From contig JACKKG010000001.1 of assembly GCA_020637515.1 (NCBI GenBank), positions 2,386,501 through 2,450,500 of the forward strand: a DNA stretch of 64,000 bases, given 5' to 3'. This stretch comes from Rhodobacter sp. Lineage in GTDB: Bacteria; Pseudomonadota; Alphaproteobacteria; Rhodobacterales; Rhodobacteraceae. A model generated the notes under the pieces. The model saw only the letters and a list, made by a program, of their open reading frames with translations, was not told where the DNA came from and did not search any database. Below, in pieces: positions 1 through 7,889 of the stretch (position 1 is its first letter; each line of letters begins with the position of its first letter). Made by a program: the position numbers and the translations under genes.

Positions 1-1131
1 GTGGTGTCGCAGGGCACGCCGGCGCAGATCGCCGCCGATCCCGGCAGCCTGACCGGGCAATACCTGTCCGACGCCCGCCGGATCGAGGTTCCGTCCCATC
101 GGCGCGCGGGCAACGGCAAGGCGGTGCGGGTGGTCAAGGCCACCGGCAACAACCTGCGCGAGGTCTCGGTCGATTTCCCGCTGGGGAAATTCGTCTGCGT
201 GACCGGCGTGTCGGGTGGCGGCAAATCGACACTGACCATCGAGACGCTGTTCAAGACGGCCTCGATGCGGCTGAACGGCGCCCGCCAGACGCCCGCGCCC
301 TGCGAGACGGTGCAGGGGTTGCAGCATCTCGACAAGGTGATCGACATCGACCAGCGCGCGATCGGCCGCACGCCACGGTCCAACCCGGCGACCTATACCG
401 GCGCCTTCGGCCCGATCCGCGACTGGTTCGCCGGCCTGCCCGAGGCCAAGGCGCGCGGCTACAAGCCGGGTCGGTTCAGCTTCAACGTCAAGGGCGGGCG
501 CTGCGAGGCCTGCCAGGGCGACGGCGTCCTGAAGATCGAGATGAACTTCCTGCCCGACGTCTATGTGACCTGCGAGACCTGCAAGGGCAGGCGCTACAAC
601 CGCGAGACGCTGGAGGTGTTGTTCAAGGGCAAGTCCATCTCGGATGTGCTGGAGATGACGGTGGAGGAGGCGCAGGGATTCTTTGCCGCCGTGCCGTCGA
701 TCCGCGAGAAGATGGATGCGCTGATGCAGGTGGGGCTGGGCTATATCAAGGTCGGCCAGCAGGCGACGACTCTGTCGGGCGGCGAGGCGCAGCGCGTGAA
801 ATTGTCCAAGGAACTGTCGCGCCGCTCGACCGGGCGGACGCTGTATATCCTGGACGAGCCGACCACCGGGCTGCATTTCGAGGATGTGCGCAAGCTGTTG
901 GAGGTGCTGCACGAACTGGTCGAGCAGGGCAACACCGTGGTGGTGATCGAGCACAATCTCGATGTGGTGAAAACCGCCGACTGGATCATCGACATCGGCC
1001 CCGAGGGGGGCGACGGTGGCGGGATGATCGTCGCCGAGGGCACGCCCGAGGACGTGGCGCGCGCCGAGGCCAGCCATACCGGGCACTACCTGGCGCCCTT
1101 GCTGAAGCGGCGGACGCGGGCCGCCGAGTAG
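1..1131 (+). CDS. uvrA: Excinuclease ABC subunit A, C-terminal part (cut by window start)
   Basis: Damage-recognition ATPase of nucleotide excision repair, acting as a dimer that loads UvrB on DNA. Only the last 376 residues are in the window; the reading frame is open at base 1, so the GTG there is an internal codon. Visible parts in order (fragment numbering): Walker A GVSGGGKST at 69-77, the C-terminal zinc module with Cys168, Cys171, Cys191 and Cys194, ABC signature LSGGEAQ at 258-264, and Walker B LYILDEPTTG from 281. These are the second ATPase domain of UvrA with its inserted zinc finger. The stop is TAG at 1129-1131. It is followed by a hairpin pair and a convergent oxidoreductase gene. 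Identity is secure. Confidence 0.97.
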   Translation: MVSQGTPAQIAADPGSLTGQYLSDARRIEVPSHRRAGNGKAVRVVKATGNNLREVSVDFPLGKFVCVTGVSGGGKSTLTIETLFKTASMRLNGARQTPAPCETVQGLQHLDKVIDIDQRAIGRTPRSNPATYTGAFGPIRDWFAGLPEAKARGYKPGRFSFNVKGGRCEACQGDGVLKIEMNFLPDVYVTCETCKGRRYNRETLEVLFKGKSISDVLEMTVEEAQGFFAAVPSIREKMDALMQVGLGYIKVGQQATTLSGGEAQRVKLSKELSRRSTGRTLYILDEPTTGLHFEDVRKLLEVLHELVEQGNTVVVIEHNLDVVKTADWIIDIGPEGGDGGGMIVAEGTPEDVARAEASHTGHYLAPLLKRRTRAAE

Positions 1132-1163
1132 GGCGGTTCGGACTGGCAACGCCGGGCGGCGGC

Positions 1164-1217
1164 GGGGGGCCAGCCCCCCACACCCCCCGCTCAGGGGGGA
1201 TCGCGATCCCCCCTGAG
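1164..1217 (+). repeat. Hairpin pair downstream of uvrA (copy A of composite intergenic repeat, tail missing)
   Basis: Two adjacent inverted repeats. The first is GGGGGGC/GCCCCCC with a CA loop (1164-1179). The second is a perfect 28-base palindrome at 1190-1217 whose left half is CTCAGGGGGGATCG. The two-hairpin layout matches the element found after other genes in this window, but the loop of the second hairpin differs and the conserved ATATTT...CACAAAG tail is absent. Likely a terminator between the convergent uvrA and oxidoreductase genes; no clear T run. Confidence 0.6.
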
Positions 1218-1250
1218 AACCCCTCGCGGCGTAACCGCGCGGGGCCCGTG

Positions 1251-3236
1251 TCAGGCCAGGTGAAGGGCGGTCTTGCGCCCCTCGTGAAAGGCGAAGGGCG
1301 CAAGACGTGGTGCGGCGGCGTCGCCGATCAGCGCCGGCGCCAAATCGGCGAGATCGGCCGAGAGCGGGTCGAAGGCGCGGTTCGTCGTCGCCAGGATCAG
1401 CGCCGAGGCCGCGACCGTCTGCGTGCTGCCGTCCAGCAGGTTGACCACCCGCGCCCCGGCGCCGTTGCCCAGCCATTCGCCGATGGCGCTTTCGGTCAGG
1501 ACGCGCACCCCGAGGCGGGCGAGCCGCGCGCGGGCATAGCCGTCGGCGGCGGTGCGGGTCAGGTCGCGGCCGACATGGGCGTCGGGGGTGACGATGGTCA
1601 CGCTGTGACCGGCCTCGGCCAGGTGCCAGGCGGTGCCGGTGCCTTTCCAGTGCCCCCCCTCGTCATACACCAGCACGGACGCGCCCAGCCGGGCCTCGCG
1701 ACGCATCACCGCCTCGGCGGACCAGACCGCGCCGCGTTCGATCCCGGGCAGGGTGTCGAGATGCGGCAACCAGCGTTGGAAGCCGTCCTCGTCGGGAAGC
1801 GACCCGGTCGCCAGGATCACCCGGTCGGCGCCGATCGCGCGCACCGCCTCGGCATCGAGAAAGCTGTTCAGGCGGACCTCGACGCCCAGCCGGTCCAACT
1901 CGCGTTCGAACCAGGCGATCAGGTCCAGGATCTGCGCCCGGCGCGGCTGCTGCCCGGCCAGCCGGAACTGGCCGCCGAGATGCGGCTGGGCCTCGGCCAG
2001 GGTGACCCGGTGGCCGCATTCCGCCGCGACGCGCGCGGCCTCGAGCCCGGCCGGGCCGCCGCCGACGACCAGCACGTGGCGCGGGTCCGCGGCGGGGGTG
2101 AAGCGGTCGCCGCCCCATTCCCATTCGCGCCCCGCCGACGGATTGATGAGGCACGAGATCCAGTAGTCGCGCGACCGCCGGCCCCAGCACATCTGGTTGC
2201 AACTCAGGCAGGGGCGAACGCGCTCGGCCTGGCCCTGCGCGGTCTTGCGGGCGAGATGGGGGTCGGCGATCTGGCCGCGCACGATGCTGACCAGATCGGC
2301 GGCGCCCGACGCGATCACCTGCTCGCCGACATCGGGGGTGCGGATGCCGGCCTCGGCCGTGATCCTTGCGTGCGTCACGATCCGCCGGAGTTGCTCGGTC
2401 ACGGGCACGGTCAGGGTGTCGGGTTCGGTGAATGGCGGAATGATGCGGCCGAAATCGAGATAGGATCCGGCGCCGCAGGTGACGTAATCGACATGCCCGG
2501 TGGCGTCGTGCAGGGCGACGATCTCGCACAGGGCCTCGGCCTGGAGGGCGACGGAATAGGCGGCGTCGTGGCTGATGGCGAGGCCGACGATGAAATCCTC
2601 GCCGCAGTCGCGGCGGATCCGGTCGATCAGGAGACGCGAAAAGCGGGTGCGGTTTTCCAGCGATCCGCCCCAGCGATCGGTGCGCCGGTTGGACCAGGGT
2701 GACCAGAACTGGTCGATCAGCGAATTGTAGGCGCCCCAGACCTCGACGCCCTGGAACCCGGCGGCCTGCGCGCGGCGGGCGGCCGCGGCATGGGCGTCCA
2801 GCAGTTCGAGGATCTCGACCTCGGACATGGCGTGCGAGCCGTCGCTGTCGTGATACGAGGGGCGCCCCGAGGGCGACCAGTGCGGCTGGAAGCTGAGGTC
2901 GGAATCGCCGTGCCCGCCAATGTGATAGATCTGCTGGATGATGACCGCGCCTTCGGCCCGGACGGCATCGGTTACGGCACGGAAGGCGGGGATGAGGCTG
3001 TCGTCCTCGTGGCGGAAATTGCCGCGCGTCAGCACGCCGGTGCGGTGGGCGGGCACCGGTTCGGCGACGATCATCGCCGCGCCGCCCAGCGCCCGTTCGC
3101 GCAGGTATTCGCGATACTGCGGCCCCGGCAGCCCGTCCCGGGCCATGTTCGCGGTATGCGCGCCAAACACGATGCGGTTGCGCAGGGTCTCGCCGCGCAG
3201 GGACAGCGGCGACAGCAGATGGGCATGGGGGCGCAA
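1251..3236 (-). CDS. Old-yellow-enzyme type NADH:flavin oxidoreductase with 4Fe-4S cluster (trimethylamine dehydrogenase / dienoyl-CoA reductase family)
   Basis: Three-part flavoprotein of 661 residues. Residues 1-335 form the FMN TIM barrel (LSPLSLRGETLRNRIVFGAH at 8-27). A cluster motif follows with Cys343, Cys346, Cys350 and Cys362 (spacing C-x2-C-x3-C-x11-C), then an NAD(P)/FAD-binding half beginning VGGGPAGLEAAR at 391-402. This is the architecture of trimethylamine dehydrogenase, histamine dehydrogenase and 2,4-dienoyl-CoA reductase; the barrel sequence cannot tell which substrate is used. The start appears to be TTG at 3236: GGAG lies 7 bases upstream and no in-frame ATG exists before residue 31. 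It faces a flavin monooxygenase gene 134 bases away, so the two may share a regulatory region and a pathway. Family firm, substrate unknown. Confidence 0.88.
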   Translation of the reverse strand: MRPHAHLLSPLSLRGETLRNRIVFGAHTANMARDGLPGPQYREYLRERALGGAAMIVAEPVPAHRTGVLTRGNFRHEDDSLIPAFRAVTDAVRAEGAVIIQQIYHIGGHGDSDLSFQPHWSPSGRPSYHDSDGSHAMSEVEILELLDAHAAAARRAQAAGFQGVEVWGAYNSLIDQFWSPWSNRRTDRWGGSLENRTRFSRLLIDRIRRDCGEDFIVGLAISHDAAYSVALQAEALCEIVALHDATGHVDYVTCGAGSYLDFGRIIPPFTEPDTLTVPVTEQLRRIVTHARITAEAGIRTPDVGEQVIASGAADLVSIVRGQIADPHLARKTAQGQAERVRPCLSCNQMCWGRRSRDYWISCLINPSAGREWEWGGDRFTPAADPRHVLVVGGGPAGLEAARVAAECGHRVTLAEAQPHLGGQFRLAGQQPRRAQILDLIAWFERELDRLGVEVRLNSFLDAEAVRAIGADRVILATGSLPDEDGFQRWLPHLDTLPGIERGAVWSAEAVMRREARLGASVLVYDEGGHWKGTGTAWHLAEAGHSVTIVTPDAHVGRDLTRTAADGYARARLARLGVRVLTESAIGEWLGNGAGARVVNLLDGSTQTVAASALILATTNRAFDPLSADLADLAPALIGDAAAPRLAPFAFHEGRKTALHLA

Positions 3237-3370
3237 GACGGGACTCCGGGTTGGTTTCGGCCAGTCTGGTGCCGAGGTCCCCCGGGGGCAAGAATGGAAA
3301 CGGCCATTGACGGATGATTTCCGACATGGTCTATAGTGGGCAAACTGTTCATAATTGGAGGGATGGGTCG

Positions 3371-4492
3371 ATGTTGAACGCCTTGATCTGCGGCGGCGGG
3401 GTCGGTGGCATGGCGACGGCCATCGCCCTGGGCCGCATGGGTCACAAGGTGACCGTGTTCGAACAGGCCAGGCAGTTCGGCCGGGTCGGGGCGGACGTGA
3501 ACCTGACGCCCAACGCGGTGCACGCGCTGGACCGCCTGGGCGTGGGCGAGTCGCTGCGCGCGAACGCGGCGCGCCCGACGCACCGGATCAGCAAGACCTG
3601 GGACACGGGCGCGGAAACCTCGCGCCTGCCGATGAGCGCCGCGGCCGAGGACCGCTACGGCGCGCCGCAACTGACGATCCACCGCGCCGACCTGCTGGCG
3701 GCGCTGGAGGCGGCGCTGCCCGCCGGCGTGCTGCGGTTCGGCGCCCCGGTGGCCGAGGTCGGCCAGACCGAGACGGGCGCCTGGGTCCGGCTGGCGGACG
3801 GCACCACGCACGAGGGCGACGTGGTGATCGGGGCGGACGGCATCCATTCGCGCGTGCGGGCGGCGCTGTTCGGACCGGACGATCCGAAATTCACCGGCCT
3901 GGTCAGTTGGCGCGGCGTGTTCGACCGCGCGAAAGGGGCAGGGATCCCCGACCTCGACGCCTTTACCAAATGGTGGGGCCCGACCGCCGATCGCCAGATC
4001 GTCACCTTCCCGCTGACCCATGGCAAGGAGATCTTCATCTTTGCCACCCACAAGCAGGACGATTGGGCCGAGGAAGGCTGGACGCTGCCCGGCGATGTCG
4101 CCGAGCTGCGCGGCCATTACGCGGATTTCCATCCCCATGCGCGCGCGCTGCTCGATGCCTGCGACAGCGTGACCCGCTCGGCGCTGCATGTGCGCGAACC
4201 GATGGCGGCCTGGTCCCGGGGGCGGATCACCATCCTGGGCGACGCGGCGCATCCGATGGTGCCCTTCATGGCGCAGGGCGCCTGCATGGCAATCGAGGAC
4301 GCGGTGGTGCTGGCGCGCGCGCTGGAAACGGCGGACAGCGCCGGAGTCGCGGCGGCGCTGGCGCGCTACGAGGCGGCACGTATCCCGCGCACGGCCGAGG
4401 TGCAGCGGTCGTCCCTGGCCAACGAGTGGTTGAAGAGCCAGGGCAATGCCGACTGGGTCTATGGCTATCAGGCCTGGACGACGCCCGTCTGA
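3371..4492 (+). CDS. FAD-dependent aromatic-ring monooxygenase (salicylate hydroxylase-like group A)
   Basis: Single-component flavoprotein hydroxylase of 373 residues. It has the N-terminal dinucleotide motif CGGGVGG (7-13), the DG motif GADGIHSR (154-161) and the second FAD motif GDAAHPMVPFMAQG (290-303) followed by a helix with IEDA. This is the p-hydroxybenzoate/salicylate hydroxylase fold, which uses NAD(P)H and O2 to hydroxylate an aromatic or heteroaromatic acid. I chose ATG 3371 over an in-frame upstream ATG at 3314, because GGAGG sits about 9 bases before 3371 and the FAD motif begins normally there. It is divergent from the iron-sulfur old-yellow-enzyme gene. A repeat element follows the stop. 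Substrate not predictable. Confidence 0.85.
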   Translation: MLNALICGGGVGGMATAIALGRMGHKVTVFEQARQFGRVGADVNLTPNAVHALDRLGVGESLRANAARPTHRISKTWDTGAETSRLPMSAAAEDRYGAPQLTIHRADLLAALEAALPAGVLRFGAPVAEVGQTETGAWVRLADGTTHEGDVVIGADGIHSRVRAALFGPDDPKFTGLVSWRGVFDRAKGAGIPDLDAFTKWWGPTADRQIVTFPLTHGKEIFIFATHKQDDWAEEGWTLPGDVAELRGHYADFHPHARALLDACDSVTRSALHVREPMAAWSRGRITILGDAAHPMVPFMAQGACMAIEDAVVLARALETADSAGVAAALARYEAARIPRTAEVQRSSLANEWLKSQGNADWVYGYQAWTTPV

Positions 4493-4498
4493 GCGAGG

Positions 4499-4590
4499 CG
4501 GCGGGGGGCCAGCCCCCCGCACCCCCCGCCAAAGGGGGTTTTCCACCCCCTTTGGATACCCCCGAGGATATTTCCGGCACAAAGAAGGGC
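4499..4590 (+). repeat. Composite intergenic repeat, copy B
   Basis: Fullest copy of the element. Hairpin 1 is GCGGGGGGC/GCCCCCCGC (4501-4520). Hairpin 2 has stem CAAAGGGGG/CCCCCTTTG and loop TTTTCCA (4530-4554). The tail GATATTTCCGGCACAAAGA follows at about 4567-4585. It begins 6 bases after the monooxygenase stop codon and is oriented with that gene. Probably transcribed as a 3' end structure; a terminator role is an inference. Confidence 0.75.
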
Positions 4591-4707
4591 GCGCGCCGAC
4601 CTTGGGGCGATTGCGGGGCGCTGTCGTGGTCCGCGTCGTTTTCGGGCGTCGAACGGGAGCGCACGCGGGACCCGGACGGGGCGGGCGCGGCATCGCCATC
4701 AAAGACT

Positions 4708-4735
4708 CCGGGCGGCGCGAAGGGCGGCCGCCCGG
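4708..4735 (-). terminator. Probable terminator of gcdH
   Basis: Perfect inverted repeat CCGGGCGGC/GCCGCCCGG with a 10-base loop, 10 bases beyond the gcdH stop. On the minus strand it is followed by AGTCTTTG, so the T run is weak. Confidence 0.55.
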
Positions 4736-4744
4736 TGCCGCGTC

Positions 4745-5965
4745 TCAGAAGAACGCTTGCAGTCCGGTCTGGGCGCGGCCCAGGATCAGCGCGTGAACGT
4801 CATGCGTGCCCTCGTAGGTGTTCACGGTTTCCAGGTTCACCATGTGGCGGATGACCTGGAACTCCTCGGAGATGCCGTTGCCGCCGTGCATGTCGCGGGC
4901 AACACGGGCGATATCCAGCGCCTTGCCGCAGTTGTTGCGCTTGATGAGGCTGATCATCTCGGGCGCGGCCTGGGCCTGATCCATCAGGCGGCCGACCTGA
5001 AGCGCGGCTTGCAGGCCCAGCGTGATCTCGGTCTGCATGTCGGCCAGTTTCTTCTGGTAGAGCTGCGTGCCGGCCAGCGGCTTGTCGAACTGCTTGCGAT
5101 CGAGCCCATACTGGCGCGCCGCGTGCCAGCAGAATTCGGCCGAGCCCATCACGCCCCAGGCGATGCCGTAGCGCGCCCGGTTGAGGCAGCCGAACGGGCC
5201 CTTCAGCCCCTCGACATGGGGCAGCAGCGCGTCGTCGCCGACCTCGACCCCGTCCATCACGATTTCCCCCGTGGTCGAGGCGCGCAGGCTCAGCTTGCCC
5301 TCGATCTTGGGCGCGCTGAGGCCCTTCATGCCCTTCTCCAGCACGAAGCCCCGGATGCGCCCGCCGTGCGCGTCGGATTTCGCCCAGACGACGAAGACAT
5401 CGGCGAAGGGCGCGTTCGAGATCCACATCTTGGTGCCGGTCAGCCGGTAGCCGGTCGCGGTCTTTTCGGCGCGCGTCTTCATCCCGGCCGGGTCCGAGCC
5501 CGCGTCGGGTTCGGTCAGGCCGAAACAGCCGATGAACGCGCCCGAGGCCAGTTTGGGCAGGTATTTGCGCCGCTGGTCCTCGGATCCGTAGGCATAGATC
5601 GGATACATCACCAGCGAGGATTGCACCGACATCATCGAGCGATAGCCCGAATCCACGCGCTCGATCTCGCGGGCGACCAGGCCATAGGTCACGTAGCCCG
5701 CGCCAAGGCCGCCGTATTCCTCGGGGATGGTGGTGCCGAGAAGCCCGGCCTCGCCCATCAGGCGGAACACCGAGGGGTCGGAGACCTCGTCGCGGTAGGC
5801 GGCGATGACGCGCGGTTGCAGCACCGATTGGGCGAATTCCCGGGCCGCGTCGCGCAGCATCCGCTCGTCTTCGCTGAGCTGGCTGTCGAGGCGCAGCGCG
5901 TCGTCCCACTGGAAGCGCGAGAGGTCTGGCGCGTCCTTGGGTTTCAGCACGGGTCGGTCGGTCAT
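4745..5965 (-). CDS. gcdH: Glutaryl-CoA dehydrogenase
   Basis: FAD acyl-CoA dehydrogenase of 406 residues that oxidises and decarboxylates glutaryl-CoA to crotonyl-CoA in lysine, tryptophan and glutarate breakdown. It carries the GCDH signature YRSMMSVQSSLVMYPI (Arg and Ser that bind the glutaryl carboxylate), the FAD-binding GCFGLTEPDAGSDP segment, and the catalytic glutamate in NTYEGTHDVHALILG (Glu385). The frame stays open upstream to 6139, but ATG 5965 is chosen: GGAGG lies just before it and the protein then has normal length. It is divergent from a LysR gene with 100 bases between the starts, the usual gcdH/gcdR arrangement in proteobacteria. Specific assignment is strong. Confidence 0.95.
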   Translation of the reverse strand: MTDRPVLKPKDAPDLSRFQWDDALRLDSQLSEDERMLRDAAREFAQSVLQPRVIAAYRDEVSDPSVFRLMGEAGLLGTTIPEEYGGLGAGYVTYGLVAREIERVDSGYRSMMSVQSSLVMYPIYAYGSEDQRRKYLPKLASGAFIGCFGLTEPDAGSDPAGMKTRAEKTATGYRLTGTKMWISNAPFADVFVVWAKSDAHGGRIRGFVLEKGMKGLSAPKIEGKLSLRASTTGEIVMDGVEVGDDALLPHVEGLKGPFGCLNRARYGIAWGVMGSAEFCWHAARQYGLDRKQFDKPLAGTQLYQKKLADMQTEITLGLQAALQVGRLMDQAQAAPEMISLIKRNNCGKALDIARVARDMHGGNGISEEFQVIRHMVNLETVNTYEGTHDVHALILGRAQTGLQAFF

Positions 5966-6065
5966 CGGATCCTCCATCGGGGTTTTCGGGGGTGTGCGGC
6001 AAATACCATGCGACACGCGCGCGAAAAACGGATATTTCGGCATTGATCCATGAGGAAATGGAATA

Positions 6066-6932
6066 ATGCAGCGACGCCTTCTGCCCAATATCCCCGCGCT
6101 TCTGGCGATCGACGCCGTCGCCCGCACCGGCAGCTTCACGGCCGCCGCGCGGGATCTGAGCCTGACGCAGGGCGCGGTCTCGCGGCAGGTGGCGCAGCTC
6201 GAAGGGCAGTTGGGCGTCGCGCTGGTGCGGCGCGGCGCGCGGGCGGCGACGCTGACCGAGGCGGGTGCCGCCTATGCACGGCGCGCGCGGGCGGCGCTGG
6301 ACCTGCTGGGCCAGGGCGCGATGGAGGCCCTGGGCCAGGCGCCCGAGCGTGGGTTGAAGCTGGCGATCCTGCCGACTTTTGGCACCCGGTGGCTGATGCC
6401 GCGAATCCCGCGCTTCGTGCGCCGGCACCCAGAGGTGACGCTGCATTTCGCGACACGCATCGGGCGCTTTGACCTGGTCGCGGAAGGGGTGGACGCCGCC
6501 ATCCATTCCGGCCGGGGCGACTGGCCGGGGGCGCGGCTGACGCTGCTGATGGAGGAGCGCGTGATGCCGGTTGCAGCCCCCGGGGCGGCGGGTGTCGCGG
6601 GTGCGCCCCTGCTGGCGCTGAACTCGCGCCCCACGGGCTGGGCGGACTGGTGGGGGCTGACCGGGCGGGCGGGCGGCGCGCCGGCGCCGGCGATGCGCTT
6701 CGAGCAGGTCTCGACCCTGGCGCAGGCGGCGGCGGCGGGGATGGGCGTGGCCTTGATGCCGGGATTCCTGATCCGGCCCGAACTGGAGAGCGGCGCGCTG
6801 GTCCCCCTGGGCGAGGAGGTCCCGTCGGGGTATGGCTATTACTTTGTCGAGCCCGAGGGGCGGGTGAAGCCGGCGGTGGCCCAGTTTCGCGACTGGATCG
6901 TCACCGAGACCGACCGCGACGTGGTGGTGTAG
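6066..6932 (+). CDS. LysR-family regulator, GcvA-like, likely controlling gcdH
   Basis: 288-residue LysR-type transcription factor. The N-terminal winged helix is at about 5-65 (GSFTAAARDLSLTQGAVSRQ), followed by the linker helix and a periplasmic-binding-like effector domain that opens GLKLAILPTFGTRWLMPRIP. The ALLAIDAVARTGSF start and the TFGTRWLMPR segment resemble the GcvA subgroup. It is transcribed away from gcdH across a 100-base gap, so the neighbouring dehydrogenase is the likely target, with glutarate or glutaryl-CoA as plausible effector (inference). GAGG lies 9-10 bases before the ATG. An overlapping frame from 6050 is a shadow. Confidence 0.88.
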   Translation: MQRRLLPNIPALLAIDAVARTGSFTAAARDLSLTQGAVSRQVAQLEGQLGVALVRRGARAATLTEAGAAYARRARAALDLLGQGAMEALGQAPERGLKLAILPTFGTRWLMPRIPRFVRRHPEVTLHFATRIGRFDLVAEGVDAAIHSGRGDWPGARLTLLMEERVMPVAAPGAAGVAGAPLLALNSRPTGWADWWGLTGRAGGAPAPAMRFEQVSTLAQAAAAGMGVALMPGFLIRPELESGALVPLGEEVPSGYGYYFVEPEGRVKPAVAQFRDWIVTETDRDVVV

Positions 6933-6939
6933 CGCGGGC

Positions 6940-7031
6940 GCCGGGGGGCTGCCGCCCCCCGGACCCCCCGCCTCAAGGGGGTTTTCCACCCCCTTGAGAA
7001 TCCCCGGGAGGATATTTGCGGCACAAAGACG
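6940..7031 (+). repeat. Composite intergenic repeat, copy C
   Basis: Hairpin 1 is CCGGGGGG/CCCCCCGG. Hairpin 2 is CTCAAGGGGG/CCCCCTTGAG (6972-6998) around the same TTTTCCA loop as copy B. The tail GATATTTGCGGCACAAAGA lies at about 7011-7029, with one change from copy B (G for C). It starts a few bases after the LysR stop and is oriented with that gene. The stem bases differ from copy B but remain fully paired. Confidence 0.75.
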
Positions 7032-7092
7032 CGCACGGGGGTTGTGATCTGGCCCGGCCGCGTTCTATGCGGGCGGGCGAAAGGGGATTGTC

Positions 7093-7842
7093 ATGCGCGC
7101 CTTGTCTTCCGACCTCGGGGCTTCGCCTCTGATCGTGCTGACCCGTCCGCAGATGGGCGAGAACATCGGCGCGGCGGCGCGGGCGATGTTGAATTTCGGG
7201 CTGGAGCACATGCGGCTGGTGGCGCCGCGCGACGGTTGGCCCAATCCGGCCGCGGTGGCGATGGCCTCGGGCGCGTCGCCGGTGCTGGAGAATGCGGGCG
7301 TGTTCGCCGACGTGGCGGCGGCGGTGGCGGATTGCGACTATGTCTATGCCACCACGGCGCGCGCGCGTGGTCTGGTGAAGCCCGTCCTCACCCCGGAAAC
7401 CGCGATGGCCGAGGCGCGCGCGATGGTGGCCGCCGGAAAGCGCGTGGCGGTTCTGTTCGGGCCAGAGCGCGCGGGGCTGGAGAACGAGGACGTGGCGCAG
7501 GCCAATGCCATCGTCACGATCCCCGTCAACCCGGGGTTCTATTCGCTCAACCTGGCGCAGGGCGTCCTGTTGACGGCCTATGAATGGATGCGCCAGGGAA
7601 CCGACGCCCCCGGGGCGCGGCTGGAACTGGCCGGCACCGATCTGGCCAGCGCCGTCGAGATCGAGAAACTGGGCGATCATTTCGAGGAAAAGCTCGACGC
7701 CGCCCGGTTCTTCTTTCCGCCGGAAAAGGCGCCGGGGATGAAGCTGAACCTGCGCAACATGCTGAGACGCTGGGGCATGACGCGCAGCGAGGTCCAGACC
7801 CTGCACGGGATCTTGCGGCAACTGGTGCGCGGGCGCCCTTGA
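7093..7842 (+). CDS. trmJ: tRNA (cytidine/uridine-32-2'-O)-methyltransferase TrmJ (SpoU/TrmH family)
   Basis: SPOUT-class methyltransferase of 249 residues that 2'-O-methylates position 32 in the tRNA anticodon loop. Family motifs are LTRPQMGENIGAAARAMLNF near the start (motif 1), VAVLFGPERAGLENED in the middle (motif 2) and IVTIPVNPGFYSLNLAQGV (motif 3, the trefoil-knot SAM pocket). The extra C-terminal extension containing MLRRWGMTRSEVQTLHGIL is typical of TrmJ rather than TrmL or TrmH. A short AAGGGGA sits before the ATG. It precedes heme A synthase by 47 bases and may be co-transcribed with it. The exact target nucleotide is inferred from the family. Confidence 0.88.
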   Translation: MRALSSDLGASPLIVLTRPQMGENIGAAARAMLNFGLEHMRLVAPRDGWPNPAAVAMASGASPVLENAGVFADVAAAVADCDYVYATTARARGLVKPVLTPETAMAEARAMVAAGKRVAVLFGPERAGLENEDVAQANAIVTIPVNPGFYSLNLAQGVLLTAYEWMRQGTDAPGARLELAGTDLASAVEIEKLGDHFEEKLDAARFFFPPEKAPGMKLNLRNMLRRWGMTRSEVQTLHGILRQLVRGRP

Positions 7843-7889
7843 AGCCCCCGCAGCCGCGCAATAGCTTGGCGCGAAACGAGGAGAGGCGC

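Noticed and set aside
4800..6989. Long minus-strand frame opposite gcdH and the LysR gene (729 codons)
   Set aside because: A shadow caused by high GC content: no family motifs, low-complexity Arg/Pro/Gly composition, and recognisable genes in other frames at the same place.
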